From NCBI GenBank assembly GCA_038239345.1, contig JBBSEX010000013.1, positions 62,001 through 126,000 of the forward strand: a stretch of 64,000 bases of DNA, written 5' to 3'. This DNA comes from JBBSEX01 sp038239345 (GTDB taxonomy: Bacteria > Acidobacteriota > Terriglobia > Bryobacterales > Bryobacteraceae). Made by a program: the position numbers and the translations under genes. The notes under the pieces are model-generated. The model ran no database searches. It was given only the letters and a program-made list of their open reading frames with translations, and was not told the DNA's origin. Positions within the stretch are counted from its first letter, which is position 1. Every line of letters starts with the position of its first letter. Below, in pieces: positions 50,758-60,184 of the stretch.

Positions 50758-52659
50758 CTATAACGACGCGATTAGATTGCCCAGCTTATCAAGCCGAAAC
50801 TGCCAGCCCGCCGGCATCAAAGTGGTGGAACCATAATCTAGAACAAGCGCCGGGCCTTGCTGCGCTGTTGTGATTTGCCCGCGCTGCCATACGGGAACCT
50901 TGCGCCATTTCGCGTCGACATACACGCGACGCAATTTCGGTTGACTGGTGCGATCAGGCACAAGATTCGCCAGGCGTGGTTTTTGCACGCGGATTTTCGC
51001 CCGGACACGAATGGTCACAATTTCTATCGCCCGTTCAGGAGTGGAATAACCGTAGAGTTGTTTGTGCGCGACGTGAAACGGAGTTCCCGGATCGGCGGCG
51101 TTCCACTGGACATTCAGCTCATAGCTTTGTCCGGCATAGCGCAGGTCTGCGGAACGATGCAGTTCCGCGCCAGGCATCGTTTTGCGGGCCTGCCGCTCCA
51201 GCACGGCAAAACTCTTTTCCAGATCCCGGCGATGTAGGGCTCCGGCGGCATAATCGCGAACATTGTCGGCCATCAGCATCCCGAGGGCGGACAACGCACC
51301 GGCATAGCGCGGGACGATCACATTAGGAATTCCCAACTCCGCCGCAATTTCACAAGCATGCAATCCGCCGCAGCCACCGAAAGCTACCAGCGCAAAGTCG
51401 TAAGGATCGTAGCCACGTTCCACGGAGACCACCCGGATGGCACGCTCCATGTTGGCATTGGCGACACGAATAATTCCGGCGGCGGCGGCCGTCCGATCCA
51501 CTCCCAAGCCCTTGGCCACGAGGTCTACGGCGGCGTTGGCGCGATCGACGTCGATGGTCATCGCACCGCCGAGTAGTTGTTGCGATTCGATGCGCCCCAA
51601 GACGACGTGAGCATCCGTCACAGTGGCCAGGTCGCCGCTACCGTAACAGGCGGGGCCGGGATCGGAACCGGCGGACTGGGGTCCCACACGCAGTAAGCCG
51701 CCTTCATCGACGCGGGCGATAGATCCACCTCCGGCCCCGACGGTATGGATGTCGAGCATTGGAACGCGAATCGGAAACCCGTCGATGGTGGTCTCCGTTG
51801 TATGGCGGGGCTCACCATCGCTGAGGCTGACATCGGTGGAAGTGCCGCCCATGTCGAAGCCCATCACGCGCTGAAAACCGCTGAGCCGGGCCATTTCAAT
51901 TGCGCCGACAACGCCACCCGCGGGCCCGGATAAAACGGTCCGAACGGCATGACGGCGAGCTTCCGCCGAGGAGATGAATCCGCCGTTCGATTGCATGATC
52001 GATATGGGAATTTTGCCTTGCTCTAAGGCGCGAAGGTATCTGTCCATTAACGGGCCGACATAGGCGTTAATTACGGTTGTGGTGGAACGTTCATATTCGC
52101 GAAATTCGGGGCTGATATCGTGCGAGCAGCAGAGATAAGCCAAGCCCTGCAATGCCTCTGCTACGAAAACTTCATTGTCGGGATTCTGATAGGAGTGAAG
52201 AAAGCAGATGGCAATGGACTCTACTCCCGCGCGCTGCAGCGCGAGACGCAAACGCTTCATCTCGGCGGCAGTAGGGCGCTTCACGATGGTCCCGTCAAAA
52301 TAAGCACGCTCGGCAACGCCGAAGCAGAGTGTGGGTTCCACAAGCGATCGTCGCGGTCCAGGAGTGAGGGAGTAAAGGTCAGGGCGGTTTTGACGCCCAA
52401 TTTGGATCAGATCTTCAAAGCCTGCGGTGGTGACGAAGGCGGTGCGCGCGCCTTTACGTTCCAAGAGCGCGTTTGTGGCGACGGTGGATCCGTGAACGAC
52501 GCTGGGTTTGGAAGCGCCGGCCGCTTGCTGAATGCCCGACAGAATTACACTCGCCGGATCGCGCGGATTCGATCGCAATTTGAACGACTGTAAAAGACCA
52601 TCGTCTTGTAAAACAATAAAGTCGGTGAATGTGCCACCCGCGTCCACTCCAATGCGCAT
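50758..52659 (-). CDS. Hydantoinase/oxoprolinase family protein, A subunit (HyuA-like)
   Basis: 633 aa. N-terminal MRIGVDAGGTFTDFIVLQDDG (actin-like ATPase P-loop), VVHGSTVATNALLERKGARTAFVTTAGFEDLIQIGRQNRPDLY, NAYVGPLMDRYL, LSGPAGGVVGAIEMARLSGFQRVMGFDMGGTSTDVSL and FGGCGGLHACEIAAELGI are the HydA/HyuA signatures. Such enzymes hydrolyse hydantoins, oxoproline or carboxylate acetone/acetophenone in ATP-dependent fashion, normally with a HyuB partner; no hyuB is adjacent. The partner may be elsewhere. A TAATAT box ends 9 nt before ATG 52659. Confidence 0.93.
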   Translation of the reverse strand: MRIGVDAGGTFTDFIVLQDDGLLQSFKLRSNPRDPASVILSGIQQAAGASKPSVVHGSTVATNALLERKGARTAFVTTAGFEDLIQIGRQNRPDLYSLTPGPRRSLVEPTLCFGVAERAYFDGTIVKRPTAAEMKRLRLALQRAGVESIAICFLHSYQNPDNEVFVAEALQGLAYLCCSHDISPEFREYERSTTTVINAYVGPLMDRYLRALEQGKIPISIMQSNGGFISSAEARRHAVRTVLSGPAGGVVGAIEMARLSGFQRVMGFDMGGTSTDVSLSDGEPRHTTETTIDGFPIRVPMLDIHTVGAGGGSIARVDEGGLLRVGPQSAGSDPGPACYGSGDLATVTDAHVVLGRIESQQLLGGAMTIDVDRANAAVDLVAKGLGVDRTAAAAGIIRVANANMERAIRVVSVERGYDPYDFALVAFGGCGGLHACEIAAELGIPNVIVPRYAGALSALGMLMADNVRDYAAGALHRRDLEKSFAVLERQARKTMPGAELHRSADLRYAGQSYELNVQWNAADPGTPFHVAHKQLYGYSTPERAIEIVTIRVRAKIRVQKPRLANLVPDRTSQPKLRRVYVDAKWRKVPVWQRGQITTAQQGPALVLDYGSTTLMPAGWQFRLDKLGNLIASL

Positions 52660-52668
52660 AATTATCCG

Positions 52669-52674
52669 ATATTA
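52669..52674 (-). promoter_or_regulatory. Start-proximal -10 box (TAATAT) for hyuA
   Basis: On the minus strand TAATAT is followed by nine bases (cggataatt) and ATG 52659; no Shine-Dalgarno. Expected leader is 2-3 nt. Confidence 0.4.
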
Positions 52675-52693
52675 CCCGCTTTTGCAGATTTTA

Positions 52694-52723
52694 CCCGTAG
52701 GCCGGGAACCATGGGCCCACGGG
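52694..52723 (-). terminator. Strong hairpin after the secreted-protein gene
   Basis: A stem of CCCGTAGGCC (52694-52703) with GGCCCACGGG (52714-52723): nine of ten pairs, loop of ten. It lies 24 bp after the end of the minus-strand gene at 52747 and before hyuA. No long U-run follows on the minus strand (TAAAATCTG), so intrinsic termination is only possible. Confidence 0.35.
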
Positions 52724-52746
52724 AGTCCGATCAATGGCCGTGAACT

Positions 52747-53607
52747 TTAGTACAGAACCCGCCAGGCGTAGGCATCCCCCGAATCTTTCGCGCAGACCGA
52801 AAATTGATCCTTTACGCCGGCACTGGAGCTCTGCAGCCAGAACCTGCCGCGAGTTGTGGAACTGCATACAGGCGCGGAAAGTTGGACGACAGACGCCGGT
52901 GGCGTCCTAAGGCGGAAGTTAGCGCCGTCGTACCACAGGTCATAGAGTTGGCCTGTAAGAATATCGGCCGCGAGGGGAGTTGAAAGATCAAAATTCTTGA
53001 TGGCTACAGATCCCACTGAATCGATATTCAGAGTGGCGGCGGCTCCGCTGGCGGTGATATCGGGGCGCCATCGCACAACCATACCGATTGTGTAGCTAGT
53101 CAGTGAAGGGCTCATCGCACAGGTGTAGGCCGTGGCCGATCCACTGGCGGACTGACACAACGTGCTTCCTGCTATTTGTTGATTGACCCGTGTCTCGATG
53201 GCCGCGGTATCTACGTTATGTTGAACGACGATTGCGGTACCCGAATCGAAAGCCGTGTTAATGACTCCGAACCCAGAATTGATACTAAATACAGACCTGG
53301 AACCGATATTGACGCCGTCCAGTTGGGTGGTGATAGATCCGCCACCGCCACCGCCAGCTTGCGGCTGCCATGTATTCGTGGCCACGCAACCATAAAGATT
53401 TGCGCCGGCGGGGCTGTTGGTCTTGAAGTACAACTCACCCGTCGAGCAAACCGCGGGTAAGCTTGTACCTGTCTTAACGGGGCGGGTTGCGGCGGCGTTC
53501 GAGAAGTCGACATTCTTAGTCTGCGTTCGAAGATCCACGGTTGTTTGAGCCAAACACGCGGCGCCGATCGACATGAGCATATTGAAACGGATAATTTTGG
53601 TTCCCAT
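52747..53607 (-). CDS. Secreted protein, unknown (Cys-containing, beta-rich)
   Basis: 286 aa from ATG 53607 with AGGGAAAG upstream; the frame goes back to 53661 without a signal peptide. Export signal MGTKIIRFNMLMSIGAACLAQ. The mature N-terminus (TTVDLRTQTKNVDFSNAAATRPVKTG) is followed by CSTGELYFKTNSPAGANLYGCVATNTWQPQ, a Gly-rich linker (AGGGGGGS ~103-110), and a C-terminal repeat of similar kind (CSSTTRGRFWLQSSSAGVKDQFSVC). Two Cys pairs per half suggest disulfides. No family is recognised; similar starts recur in Bryobacterales proteins. Possibly a surface or appendage subunit. Confidence 0.7.
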   Translation of the reverse strand: MGTKIIRFNMLMSIGAACLAQTTVDLRTQTKNVDFSNAAATRPVKTGTSLPAVCSTGELYFKTNSPAGANLYGCVATNTWQPQAGGGGGGSITTQLDGVNIGSRSVFSINSGFGVINTAFDSGTAIVVQHNVDTAAIETRVNQQIAGSTLCQSASGSATAYTCAMSPSLTSYTIGMVVRWRPDITASGAAATLNIDSVGSVAIKNFDLSTPLAADILTGQLYDLWYDGANFRLRTPPASVVQLSAPVCSSTTRGRFWLQSSSAGVKDQFSVCAKDSGDAYAWRVLY

Positions 53608-53970
53608 AACTTTCCCTCGCTCCGAAATTAGCAGCGGGAGGGCCGCTCGATGAGCAGTCACAAGCAGCGAAAATGTCTAAAAGGTTGTAAGCAGATGGCT
53701 TACCGCGAGGCAAATTTTCTTCAGAATCTATGACTGCCTTAAAGGGTAGTTACGGTAACATCCGTGACTGGAGCGGCAAGCGTATTTCAGCCGCGCAGCG
53801 AAAACCGCGGCGAAATTGGGCCTGGATCGATCAACACAGACTTAGCCGGAATATTTCTGCCTTGTTTATACTACATTCCAGATTGAGGCGAGCCCCCCAG
53901 TTATCGCATTCGCGCTAACTTGATGAACGTAGCCGGGGCGGTTAAAAACAGACGTTCCGCGAAAGGAATT
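53608..53970. other. Divergent intergenic region with promoter and inverted repeat
   Basis: 363 bp between two divergent secreted-protein genes. It holds a perfect 6-bp inverted repeat with 5-nt gap, GTAAGC-AGATG-GCTTAC (53687-53703), and TATACT (53867-53872) about 100 bp before ATG 53971. No gene is recognised. The dyad could be an operator or a short hairpin. Confidence 0.4.
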
Positions 53971-56019
53971 ATGAAAATTGGACTAGTTCTAATCTTGCTC
54001 TGTAGCTGCGCGGCGGCAGCCAATATTCAATCGGCGAATGGCGGCCCGTGGTCGGCAAGTTCAACTTGGACGGGCGGCGTGATTCCGGGATCCGGAGATC
54101 AGGTTTCGATCAATCACGGAGTTACACTGACAGATTCTCGAACAGTTGGAACATCTCCCGCGGCCTGTAGCGCACCGGCGATAACCATTGGTGTTGGTGG
54201 CTCGTTGACTATTTCAGGAAGCCTCACGGTGCGAGGGTGCGTGGTCTACGCGGTTGGGCCCAGCACTGATGTAGTGACGATGAACGCCGGATCGTCGTGG
54301 CACTTCGATTCGTCCCTGGCGCCAAGTCCCGCTGCAACGCATTACGCATTTCAGCAAGCCGGCGAGAGTTCGACGCGCGCGTTTGTGACAAACGGTACAT
54401 CGCAAAGCCGGGTAGTTGTGGATTCGAACATTGGCGGCGGGAATGGTTTGTTCTCGATGGGTGGTTTTACCTACGGGGGCTTGTTTCGTTTAGCTTATAC
54501 GGATTTCACGCGTATCGGTACGGCAACGGTCGCGGGATGGGAATGGCGAGCGGGAACGTATATAGCGCAGAACAATCGCTACACGAACTGCGGCCAAATC
54601 GGTATCAGCAGCGGCAATCTTACTCTTCTATCGCCCGGCGGAACGATGCAACACAATTACAACGTTCACATCGGTACGCTTTCCAATAAAGTCCTCTATG
54701 TGTCTGCCATTTTCGGACCCGCCGACACGGGAGTTCATGAGTTGGTTGGAAATGTATTTGACGTGACTGTGACAGACGACACGACGGCTCTGGGTAGCTT
54801 TACAATTCGGAATAATTACCTGGGGGGCGGCTTAGATGTGGGAGCCGGGAGTTGGGCGCTTTTTTCGTTCAACGTCATTCGACAGCCAAACAAATCGGGA
54901 AACGGATTCATGCACCCCGGCGGAGACATCTTAAACTCGTATGTTCTGCTAGATTCCGATGTAAGCAACCCCAAACCGTTTCAGCAGCTACCTTATATGG
55001 CTTCGAATCTTGATGGTGTAATTGTTGGGCAGGCGGGAAATTCGGTAGGGGGTCCTAATTCGGTCGACTCCGGGGAGCTATGGTTCAGCGTCAATCCGTC
55101 ATCGCAGATGACCTCGACCGTCAAGAACAGTATTATTCTTCCGAACATGAATGGTTACTCAACGATGGAAATCGGCGCCTGGGGAGTGTATTTAAATCTG
55201 ATCGGCGTAATTGAGCACAATACGTGGTTTGGAGGATTTTCTTCGGACGGGTGGTTGCGCGGTGTGGGATATCCCGCCTTGCAAATGGCCGAAGGGGTGC
55301 AACCGATCAGTGGCCAGATCGCGTCTTTCCGTTCGAATATTCTGTGGAATCCGCAACTGACCGGGTACACGGCTCACTTTGCGAAAATGGGAGATGTCAC
55401 TGGCGGCTATAACAATCCACTTCCGGTAACAAACATCTGCCTGCCATCGAGCTGCGACTACAACACCGGTTTTGGGCATACGGCCACGAACCCCGCCGCT
55501 ACGCGATACAGAAATCAAGCGAAGGGCTATTTGGCGAAGTTTACCAGCGCCCCCGGCGTGCACGATGTCGACGCCGATCCACAATTCGTCGACTATAAGC
55601 GTTCGCTCGAGTTACTCAGCTCAAAGTATCTTGGACTTAATCCTGCTGCGTGGAGCAATGGAGCAAGCTATGCCATCGGGAACCAAGTTCAATGGCAGCG
55701 GAGCGACATCTATTGGAACACCCCGGTTAATTTTCGGTACGTCAACGCCGGCGCGTGCGCGGGCTCCAATCCTGAGCCTGGCGCGGGAGTCAATTGGCGT
55801 GACTGCTGGGAATGGGATTCTCTTTATCAGATTCGACAGTCGGTGGCCGCGAAAACGCTTTACGACGACCAGACAATTGGCGCGCATAATGTCGACCTGA
55901 TTGAAACTTTGCTGCAATGGGTTCGCGCCGGGTATTCGCCCACGAATTCTCTACTCGCCGGTGCCGCTCACGACGGATCTGACATCGGAGCTGTACCCGT
56001 GAGTTTCCCGCCGCGCTAA
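53971..56019 (+). CDS. Secreted G8-like/beta-helix protein
   Basis: 682 aa from ATG 53971 (AAAGGAA upstream); ATG 53920 lacks a signal. Signal MKIGLVLILLCSCAAAA. Next, PWSASSTWTGGVIPGSGDQVSINHGVTLTDSRTV is the opening of G8-like modules (W-x-x-x-T-W-x-G-G-x-x-P-x-x-G-D) seen in surface glycan-binding proteins. The middle (~100-450) has repeating short beta strands and many Asn (FTIRNNYLGGG, NVHIGTLSNK, IEHNTWFGGF), suggesting a right-handed parallel beta-helix as in polysaccharide lyases. C-terminal part unknown. Probably extracellular. Confidence 0.75.
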   Translation: MKIGLVLILLCSCAAAANIQSANGGPWSASSTWTGGVIPGSGDQVSINHGVTLTDSRTVGTSPAACSAPAITIGVGGSLTISGSLTVRGCVVYAVGPSTDVVTMNAGSSWHFDSSLAPSPAATHYAFQQAGESSTRAFVTNGTSQSRVVVDSNIGGGNGLFSMGGFTYGGLFRLAYTDFTRIGTATVAGWEWRAGTYIAQNNRYTNCGQIGISSGNLTLLSPGGTMQHNYNVHIGTLSNKVLYVSAIFGPADTGVHELVGNVFDVTVTDDTTALGSFTIRNNYLGGGLDVGAGSWALFSFNVIRQPNKSGNGFMHPGGDILNSYVLLDSDVSNPKPFQQLPYMASNLDGVIVGQAGNSVGGPNSVDSGELWFSVNPSSQMTSTVKNSIILPNMNGYSTMEIGAWGVYLNLIGVIEHNTWFGGFSSDGWLRGVGYPALQMAEGVQPISGQIASFRSNILWNPQLTGYTAHFAKMGDVTGGYNNPLPVTNICLPSSCDYNTGFGHTATNPAATRYRNQAKGYLAKFTSAPGVHDVDADPQFVDYKRSLELLSSKYLGLNPAAWSNGASYAIGNQVQWQRSDIYWNTPVNFRYVNAGACAGSNPEPGAGVNWRDCWEWDSLYQIRQSVAAKTLYDDQTIGAHNVDLIETLLQWVRAGYSPTNSLLAGAAHDGSDIGAVPVSFPPR

Positions 56020-56046
56020 TTCTTTTTACAAACAAGGGTAAATTTG

Positions 56047-57633
56047 ATGATTAAGACTATTGTTCTAGCACTTGTGGCGATCTGTGCCTGGTCGCAAACG
56101 CCTGGCACTTGCCTCGGCATTCCAACCGGGTTTTCTTTGGGCGCAAATCAAGGCACGCTGAACGGATTCAAGCCTCTGCCGTCGTCCGTCTTGTGGAATG
56201 CAATTGATACAGATCCGGTGGATTCGAGATCTGCCGCCTGGATGAATGATTTCGTCTTTCAACAAGGTATCGACCTACGCATCCGGTCTTTGTATCCCTC
56301 GACGGAAAACGGCAGTGGTACCGGGAACGTGGAAGGATTCCTTTATCACGTGGTTTCCGGCACGCAGCTCCGCCGGAATGTACCTTGGTACGACAGCGGA
56401 GACGGTATAGCGGGCGCGGACGTGGACCCTGGGCCTTATCCGATGCCATTGGCGGCGCGCGTAAAAAATACGCTGATCGTGGGAACTACAATCGTCGATC
56501 CATCCAAAGCCGGCGATGGACACGTGATCGTGATCGATAAAGACAATTGCCTGGGCTACGTTTTCTTTAAGGCGCGACACTTGGATGGAGAGGCCACGCA
56601 GGCTGCATATGTAGCTGTATTCGACCTGCTGGGCGGCGACAATCAGCGCCCTTACATGAAGCCGAGCGGATCGGTATCCGGTTTGCCGCTGTTTCCGAAC
56701 TACACGCTAGTGAATCGCGACGAGATAACGGCAGGTCAAATCAATCATCCATTTTTTGGGACGGCCTTTGTCAGCGGAGGCGGCAATTTTTTTCCTCACC
56801 ATTCCTTTTTGACGCCGGCATCGGCACATCAGTACGGAAACGGAGGGTGGGCCGCGAGTGAATTGCCATTCGGAGCTCGCATCCGGATGAAGTCAACGGT
56901 GAATACGAGCACCTGGCCGGCGCAGGCTAAAATTTTCGGCGCCGCTCTGAAAAAGTATGGCGTACTGATCGGCGATGGTGGCGGAACACTCGATCTCTAT
57001 GGGGCTGCATCCCCAGCATGGGATCACAACACGACAATATTCTTTTATACCAATTGGTTCGCGGGACCGATATCTATGGAAATCCCCCAGACTGGCTCCG
57101 TTTATTGCGATCCTCTCTATGTCCTGCCCAGTAACGGCGGCTGTCCAAACCCTCCGCCCTCTGGCCCGGTTCCGGTTATTTCCTCCTTCGCGGCGAGTGC
57201 GGCATCGGTGGCACCCGGACAGCCAGTGACGCTATCGTGGAATGTGTCGGGCGCGGGTTCCCGAATTCGATTTGTGACGCCCGAGGTGGGACCGGTGGTA
57301 ACTAACTCAACGATTGTTCAACCGCAAAAGACCACGGTCTATACGTTAATGGTTGAGAACAAAAGTGGGCGAACCACCGCGACAGTGAATGTCGCGGTGG
57401 CCAATCCAACAACGCTTTTTGTCGGCACGAAACAGAATGAAATCGTTGGCGAAGCCGCCGTTCACGGAACAATCACAAACTCAGGCGGTTCCGCGTTCAA
57501 CGACTGTTCTGTCAGCCCATGTCCGATACCACTGGACTCCTCGTTGGATGGAAGTGCTTTAGTGATTCAATATCGCTCCGCGGGTGGGAAGGTCGTGGGC
57601 GCGACGAACCCAATCGCGGTCAAAGTAAAATAA
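56047..57633 (+). CDS. Secreted protein with Ig-like C-terminal domain
   Basis: 528 aa from ATG 56047 (AAGGG 8 nt upstream; TTG 56044 is possible). Signal peptide MIKTIVLALVAICAWSQ. The N-terminal ~360 residues are an unrecognised domain with FHHS-like His/Phe patches (NFFPHHSFLTP) and DGHVIVIDKDNCLGYVFFKARH. After a Pro-rich linker (CPNPPPSGPVP) an Ig-like unit follows, ISSFAASAASVAPGQPVTLSWNVSGAG ... TTVYTLMVENKSGRTTATVNVAVAN. Then a short beta tail. Follows the G8-like gene by 27 bp on the same strand; the pair is probably co-expressed. Function unknown. Confidence 0.75.
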   Translation: MIKTIVLALVAICAWSQTPGTCLGIPTGFSLGANQGTLNGFKPLPSSVLWNAIDTDPVDSRSAAWMNDFVFQQGIDLRIRSLYPSTENGSGTGNVEGFLYHVVSGTQLRRNVPWYDSGDGIAGADVDPGPYPMPLAARVKNTLIVGTTIVDPSKAGDGHVIVIDKDNCLGYVFFKARHLDGEATQAAYVAVFDLLGGDNQRPYMKPSGSVSGLPLFPNYTLVNRDEITAGQINHPFFGTAFVSGGGNFFPHHSFLTPASAHQYGNGGWAASELPFGARIRMKSTVNTSTWPAQAKIFGAALKKYGVLIGDGGGTLDLYGAASPAWDHNTTIFFYTNWFAGPISMEIPQTGSVYCDPLYVLPSNGGCPNPPPSGPVPVISSFAASAASVAPGQPVTLSWNVSGAGSRIRFVTPEVGPVVTNSTIVQPQKTTVYTLMVENKSGRTTATVNVAVANPTTLFVGTKQNEIVGEAAVHGTITNSGGSAFNDCSVSPCPIPLDSSLDGSALVIQYRSAGGKVVGATNPIAVKVK

Positions 57634-57674
57634 GCGGTTACACCAGAGGCGAGCCGATGCGGCCGGCCCGCTGC

Positions 57675-58670
57675 TTAGACAAGCCGTTTCCAAGCCGCGC
57701 CGATATGAAATCCGTTTGGCGCGCGCATCTCCGATAGTTTCACTTCTTCGTTCTGTAACGATGGCGCCAGCGTACTCCACAGTTGTCCGAAAAATCCGTA
57801 GGAACGGCCGGAAATACGTTTATAATCCGGCAACCAAGCGCGCATTCTCTCGATGGAAATTCCTCCACCGTCTTCCACATGAATGTCAGTGATTGCATAG
57901 AGCTCGGCAACCGTGAGGGCACTCGTTATAATTCCCGATTTAACCAGCGATGCATTGGCCTTCGATACACAATCCTGCTCCTGTTCGCCCGTAAATTCCC
58001 GCATCAAGCGGCGGATGATACGTTTCGGGCTGAAGCGGCGAACTGATTCCGGAAGGATGGGTTGCGGCGACGCTTCTTCCATCCGGCGCTTCAGCTCGGG
58101 ATCGTTCAGATAGTCGCCATTTGGATCCTGCAGATGCAAGAATAAGCCACCTGTCGCCTGATGTGCGCGTACGTCAGAGAGGAACTTCGGCAGGTCTGGG
58201 ACGTGATGGAGAACTGAGCACGTCACGATTACGTCATATTGATTCTCCGCCGGCAGTTCATGAATCAAGGAGTTATATTGGGTGACCTCCCGGCCCCAGG
58301 TCTCCGATCGTTTCATCGCCTGCTTCAGCATCGATGGCGAGCTATCCAGTAAGTCGATTTTCCCGATTCTCGAGCCCATTGCGGAGTGCAACAGACAATC
58401 CGTCGCTAGCCCCGTACCGCACCCTATATCCAACAGCCGGAGTTCCGAACCCAGCGCGGGGCAATCCTCTAAGCAATCGCCGGCCAGAAGATCGAACTGT
58501 TTTGGCAAGCTTTCCCACATATCGGCATGCCCCTCGTCGTATACCGCCGATTCGAATTCGTGGAACGTGACATTGACAGCCGCGTGAAACTCCTCGGGCG
58601 TGCATCGCCCTCCATGGCGAGTGAGAATCTCGGCGACCTGTTGCAGTGGGTTAGCGGCTTCTATTGGCAT
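57675..58670 (-). CDS. Class I SAM-dependent methyltransferase
   Basis: 331 aa. Motif I LLDIGCGTGLATD (~78-90), then KIDLLDSSPSMLKQAMKRSE, YDVIVTCSVLHHVPDLPKFLSDVRA and GGLFLHLQDPNGDYLN: methyltransferase family 11/12. A C-terminal ~130-residue helical part (PESVRRFSPKRIIRRLMREFTGE) is not conserved. Acceptor unknown; neighbours (O-antigen ligase, flippase on the other strand) suggest a glycan or lipid, which is inference. Confidence 0.88.
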   Translation of the reverse strand: MPIEAANPLQQVAEILTRHGGRCTPEEFHAAVNVTFHEFESAVYDEGHADMWESLPKQFDLLAGDCLEDCPALGSELRLLDIGCGTGLATDCLLHSAMGSRIGKIDLLDSSPSMLKQAMKRSETWGREVTQYNSLIHELPAENQYDVIVTCSVLHHVPDLPKFLSDVRAHQATGGLFLHLQDPNGDYLNDPELKRRMEEASPQPILPESVRRFSPKRIIRRLMREFTGEQEQDCVSKANASLVKSGIITSALTVAELYAITDIHVEDGGGISIERMRAWLPDYKRISGRSYGFFGQLWSTLAPSLQNEEVKLSEMRAPNGFHIGAAWKRLV

Positions 58671-58744
58671 TTTAGGTTCATTCTCTCTAGCTGCTATGTT
58701 AGATTACAAGAGTCACCCGGTGGAGCGGTTGAGGCGAATTTCCC

Positions 58745-60184
58745 GTGTTGGCCGCGGCGTTATCTATGGCAACAAGATTTGTACCAATGCCTGCTGCGCC
58801 GACAGCCACCCCGACGAACCCCGCGCCAATTTCCGCCGATTTAAGATCGGCGATAGACAACCCCCTTCGCAAATTTGCATTTTGGTTGGCAGTGGCGCTC
58901 GTCTTTGTGCGGTTCAGCATGATTCATCAAGTGCTGACCTACTATCTGCACGTCAATCTTCGACTGTTGTATGTGATCGGTATCCCTGCTCTGGTGGCGC
59001 TATTCGCCTCAGGTGGCATACAGCGCGCGTTCCGTTTTCGCCCGGCGATTTACTGGACGTTCTTCGCGTTCTGGCTTCTGGCCGTTTCGCCGTTTAGCTC
59101 GTGGCGCGGCGGTTCCGCCACGGTCGTTTTTTCGTACCTTCGATCGGAAGTAATGGTGCTGTTCATCATCGGCGGTCTAGCTCTAACCTGGCGGGAGACC
59201 AAGCTGATGGTTAGCGCCATTGCTCTTGCGGCTGTGTTGAACGTTCTTTCGTCAAAACTGTTTAGCGTGCAAGATATCAACGATCGTGTGGGCCTGGAGT
59301 TTGGGACTATCTCAAATCCTAACGATTATGCCGCTCAGCTAATACTCGTGCTTCCATTCTTGCTCTGGGCGGCGATTGCGGCGAAGGGCGTGCTGATCCG
59401 CTTAGCGGCGTTCGCGACAATGAGCTACGGCGTTTATGTCGCCCTTTCCAGCGCGTCGCGAGGAGCGGCGCTCGCAATCGTCGCTGAGGTCATCGCGCTT
59501 ATTGTCGTAGCGAATACGCGCCAACGTATTTTCACGCTGGTGATCGGGCCGGTGCTTCTAATGATTGCCGCCATCGCGTTGCCGTCCCGCGTCTTTACGC
59601 GGATCCTTTCGTTTTCCGAAAACTCGGCGGTAACTTCGGGCGAGGCGATAGAGTCGTCGCGGATCAGGACTACGCTTTTCAAGGACAGTCTCGCCGCAGC
59701 GCTCGCGCAGCCCATATGGGGCATAGGTCCAGGACAGTTCAGCACGTATGAGGGGCGGAAAACCGAAGCGGAGGGACGCGGCAAGCTATGGTTCAACCCC
59801 CATAACTCTTACTTGCAAGCGGCTTCCGAGGCGGGTTTGCCGGCTTTTTTTGCGTATCTCGCCGGAATTATTTCAACAATTTTGCTATTTCACAAGGTGC
59901 ACAAACAAGTTCGCGGCGTACCAGGTTATGAGGATATGGATTCGGCTTTGGTCTGTATGAAAGTTGCAATGGCCGGATATTGCCTGGTCACATTTTTTCT
60001 CAATTTTACATATTTTTTCTATTTGCCCGCGATGGCAGGCTTAGCTACGTCCTTCGGTTTTGCATTGCTCACTCGCGGTGTTCCACTCAAGACGGAACGC
60101 CCCAAGGCCCCGTGGATGATGCCGGCGCCTCCCCAGGCAAAGCCGGTTCAGCCGGCAGGGCAACGGTATCGAGACCGTCGATGA
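58745..60184 (+). CDS. O-antigen ligase/polymerase family membrane protein
   Basis: Up to 479 aa; start uncertain (GTG 58745, ATG 58766 or ATG 58787), none with a clear ribosome site. About 11-12 transmembrane helices. The Wzy_C/WaaL periplasmic loop is visible: SSRIRTTLFKDSLAAALAQPIWGIGPGQFSTYEG followed by WFNPHNSYLQAASEAGLPAFFAYL, with the conserved GxGxG-F and N-P-H-N-S-Y/L-x-x-x-x-E-x-G motif. Expected to join or polymerise surface glycan units. The ATGA of the flippase overlaps its stop. Confidence 0.85.
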   Translation: MLAAALSMATRFVPMPAAPTATPTNPAPISADLRSAIDNPLRKFAFWLAVALVFVRFSMIHQVLTYYLHVNLRLLYVIGIPALVALFASGGIQRAFRFRPAIYWTFFAFWLLAVSPFSSWRGGSATVVFSYLRSEVMVLFIIGGLALTWRETKLMVSAIALAAVLNVLSSKLFSVQDINDRVGLEFGTISNPNDYAAQLILVLPFLLWAAIAAKGVLIRLAAFATMSYGVYVALSSASRGAALAIVAEVIALIVVANTRQRIFTLVIGPVLLMIAAIALPSRVFTRILSFSENSAVTSGEAIESSRIRTTLFKDSLAAALAQPIWGIGPGQFSTYEGRKTEAEGRGKLWFNPHNSYLQAASEAGLPAFFAYLAGIISTILLFHKVHKQVRGVPGYEDMDSALVCMKVAMAGYCLVTFFLNFTYFFYLPAMAGLATSFGFALLTRGVPLKTERPKAPWMMPAPPQAKPVQPAGQRYRDRR

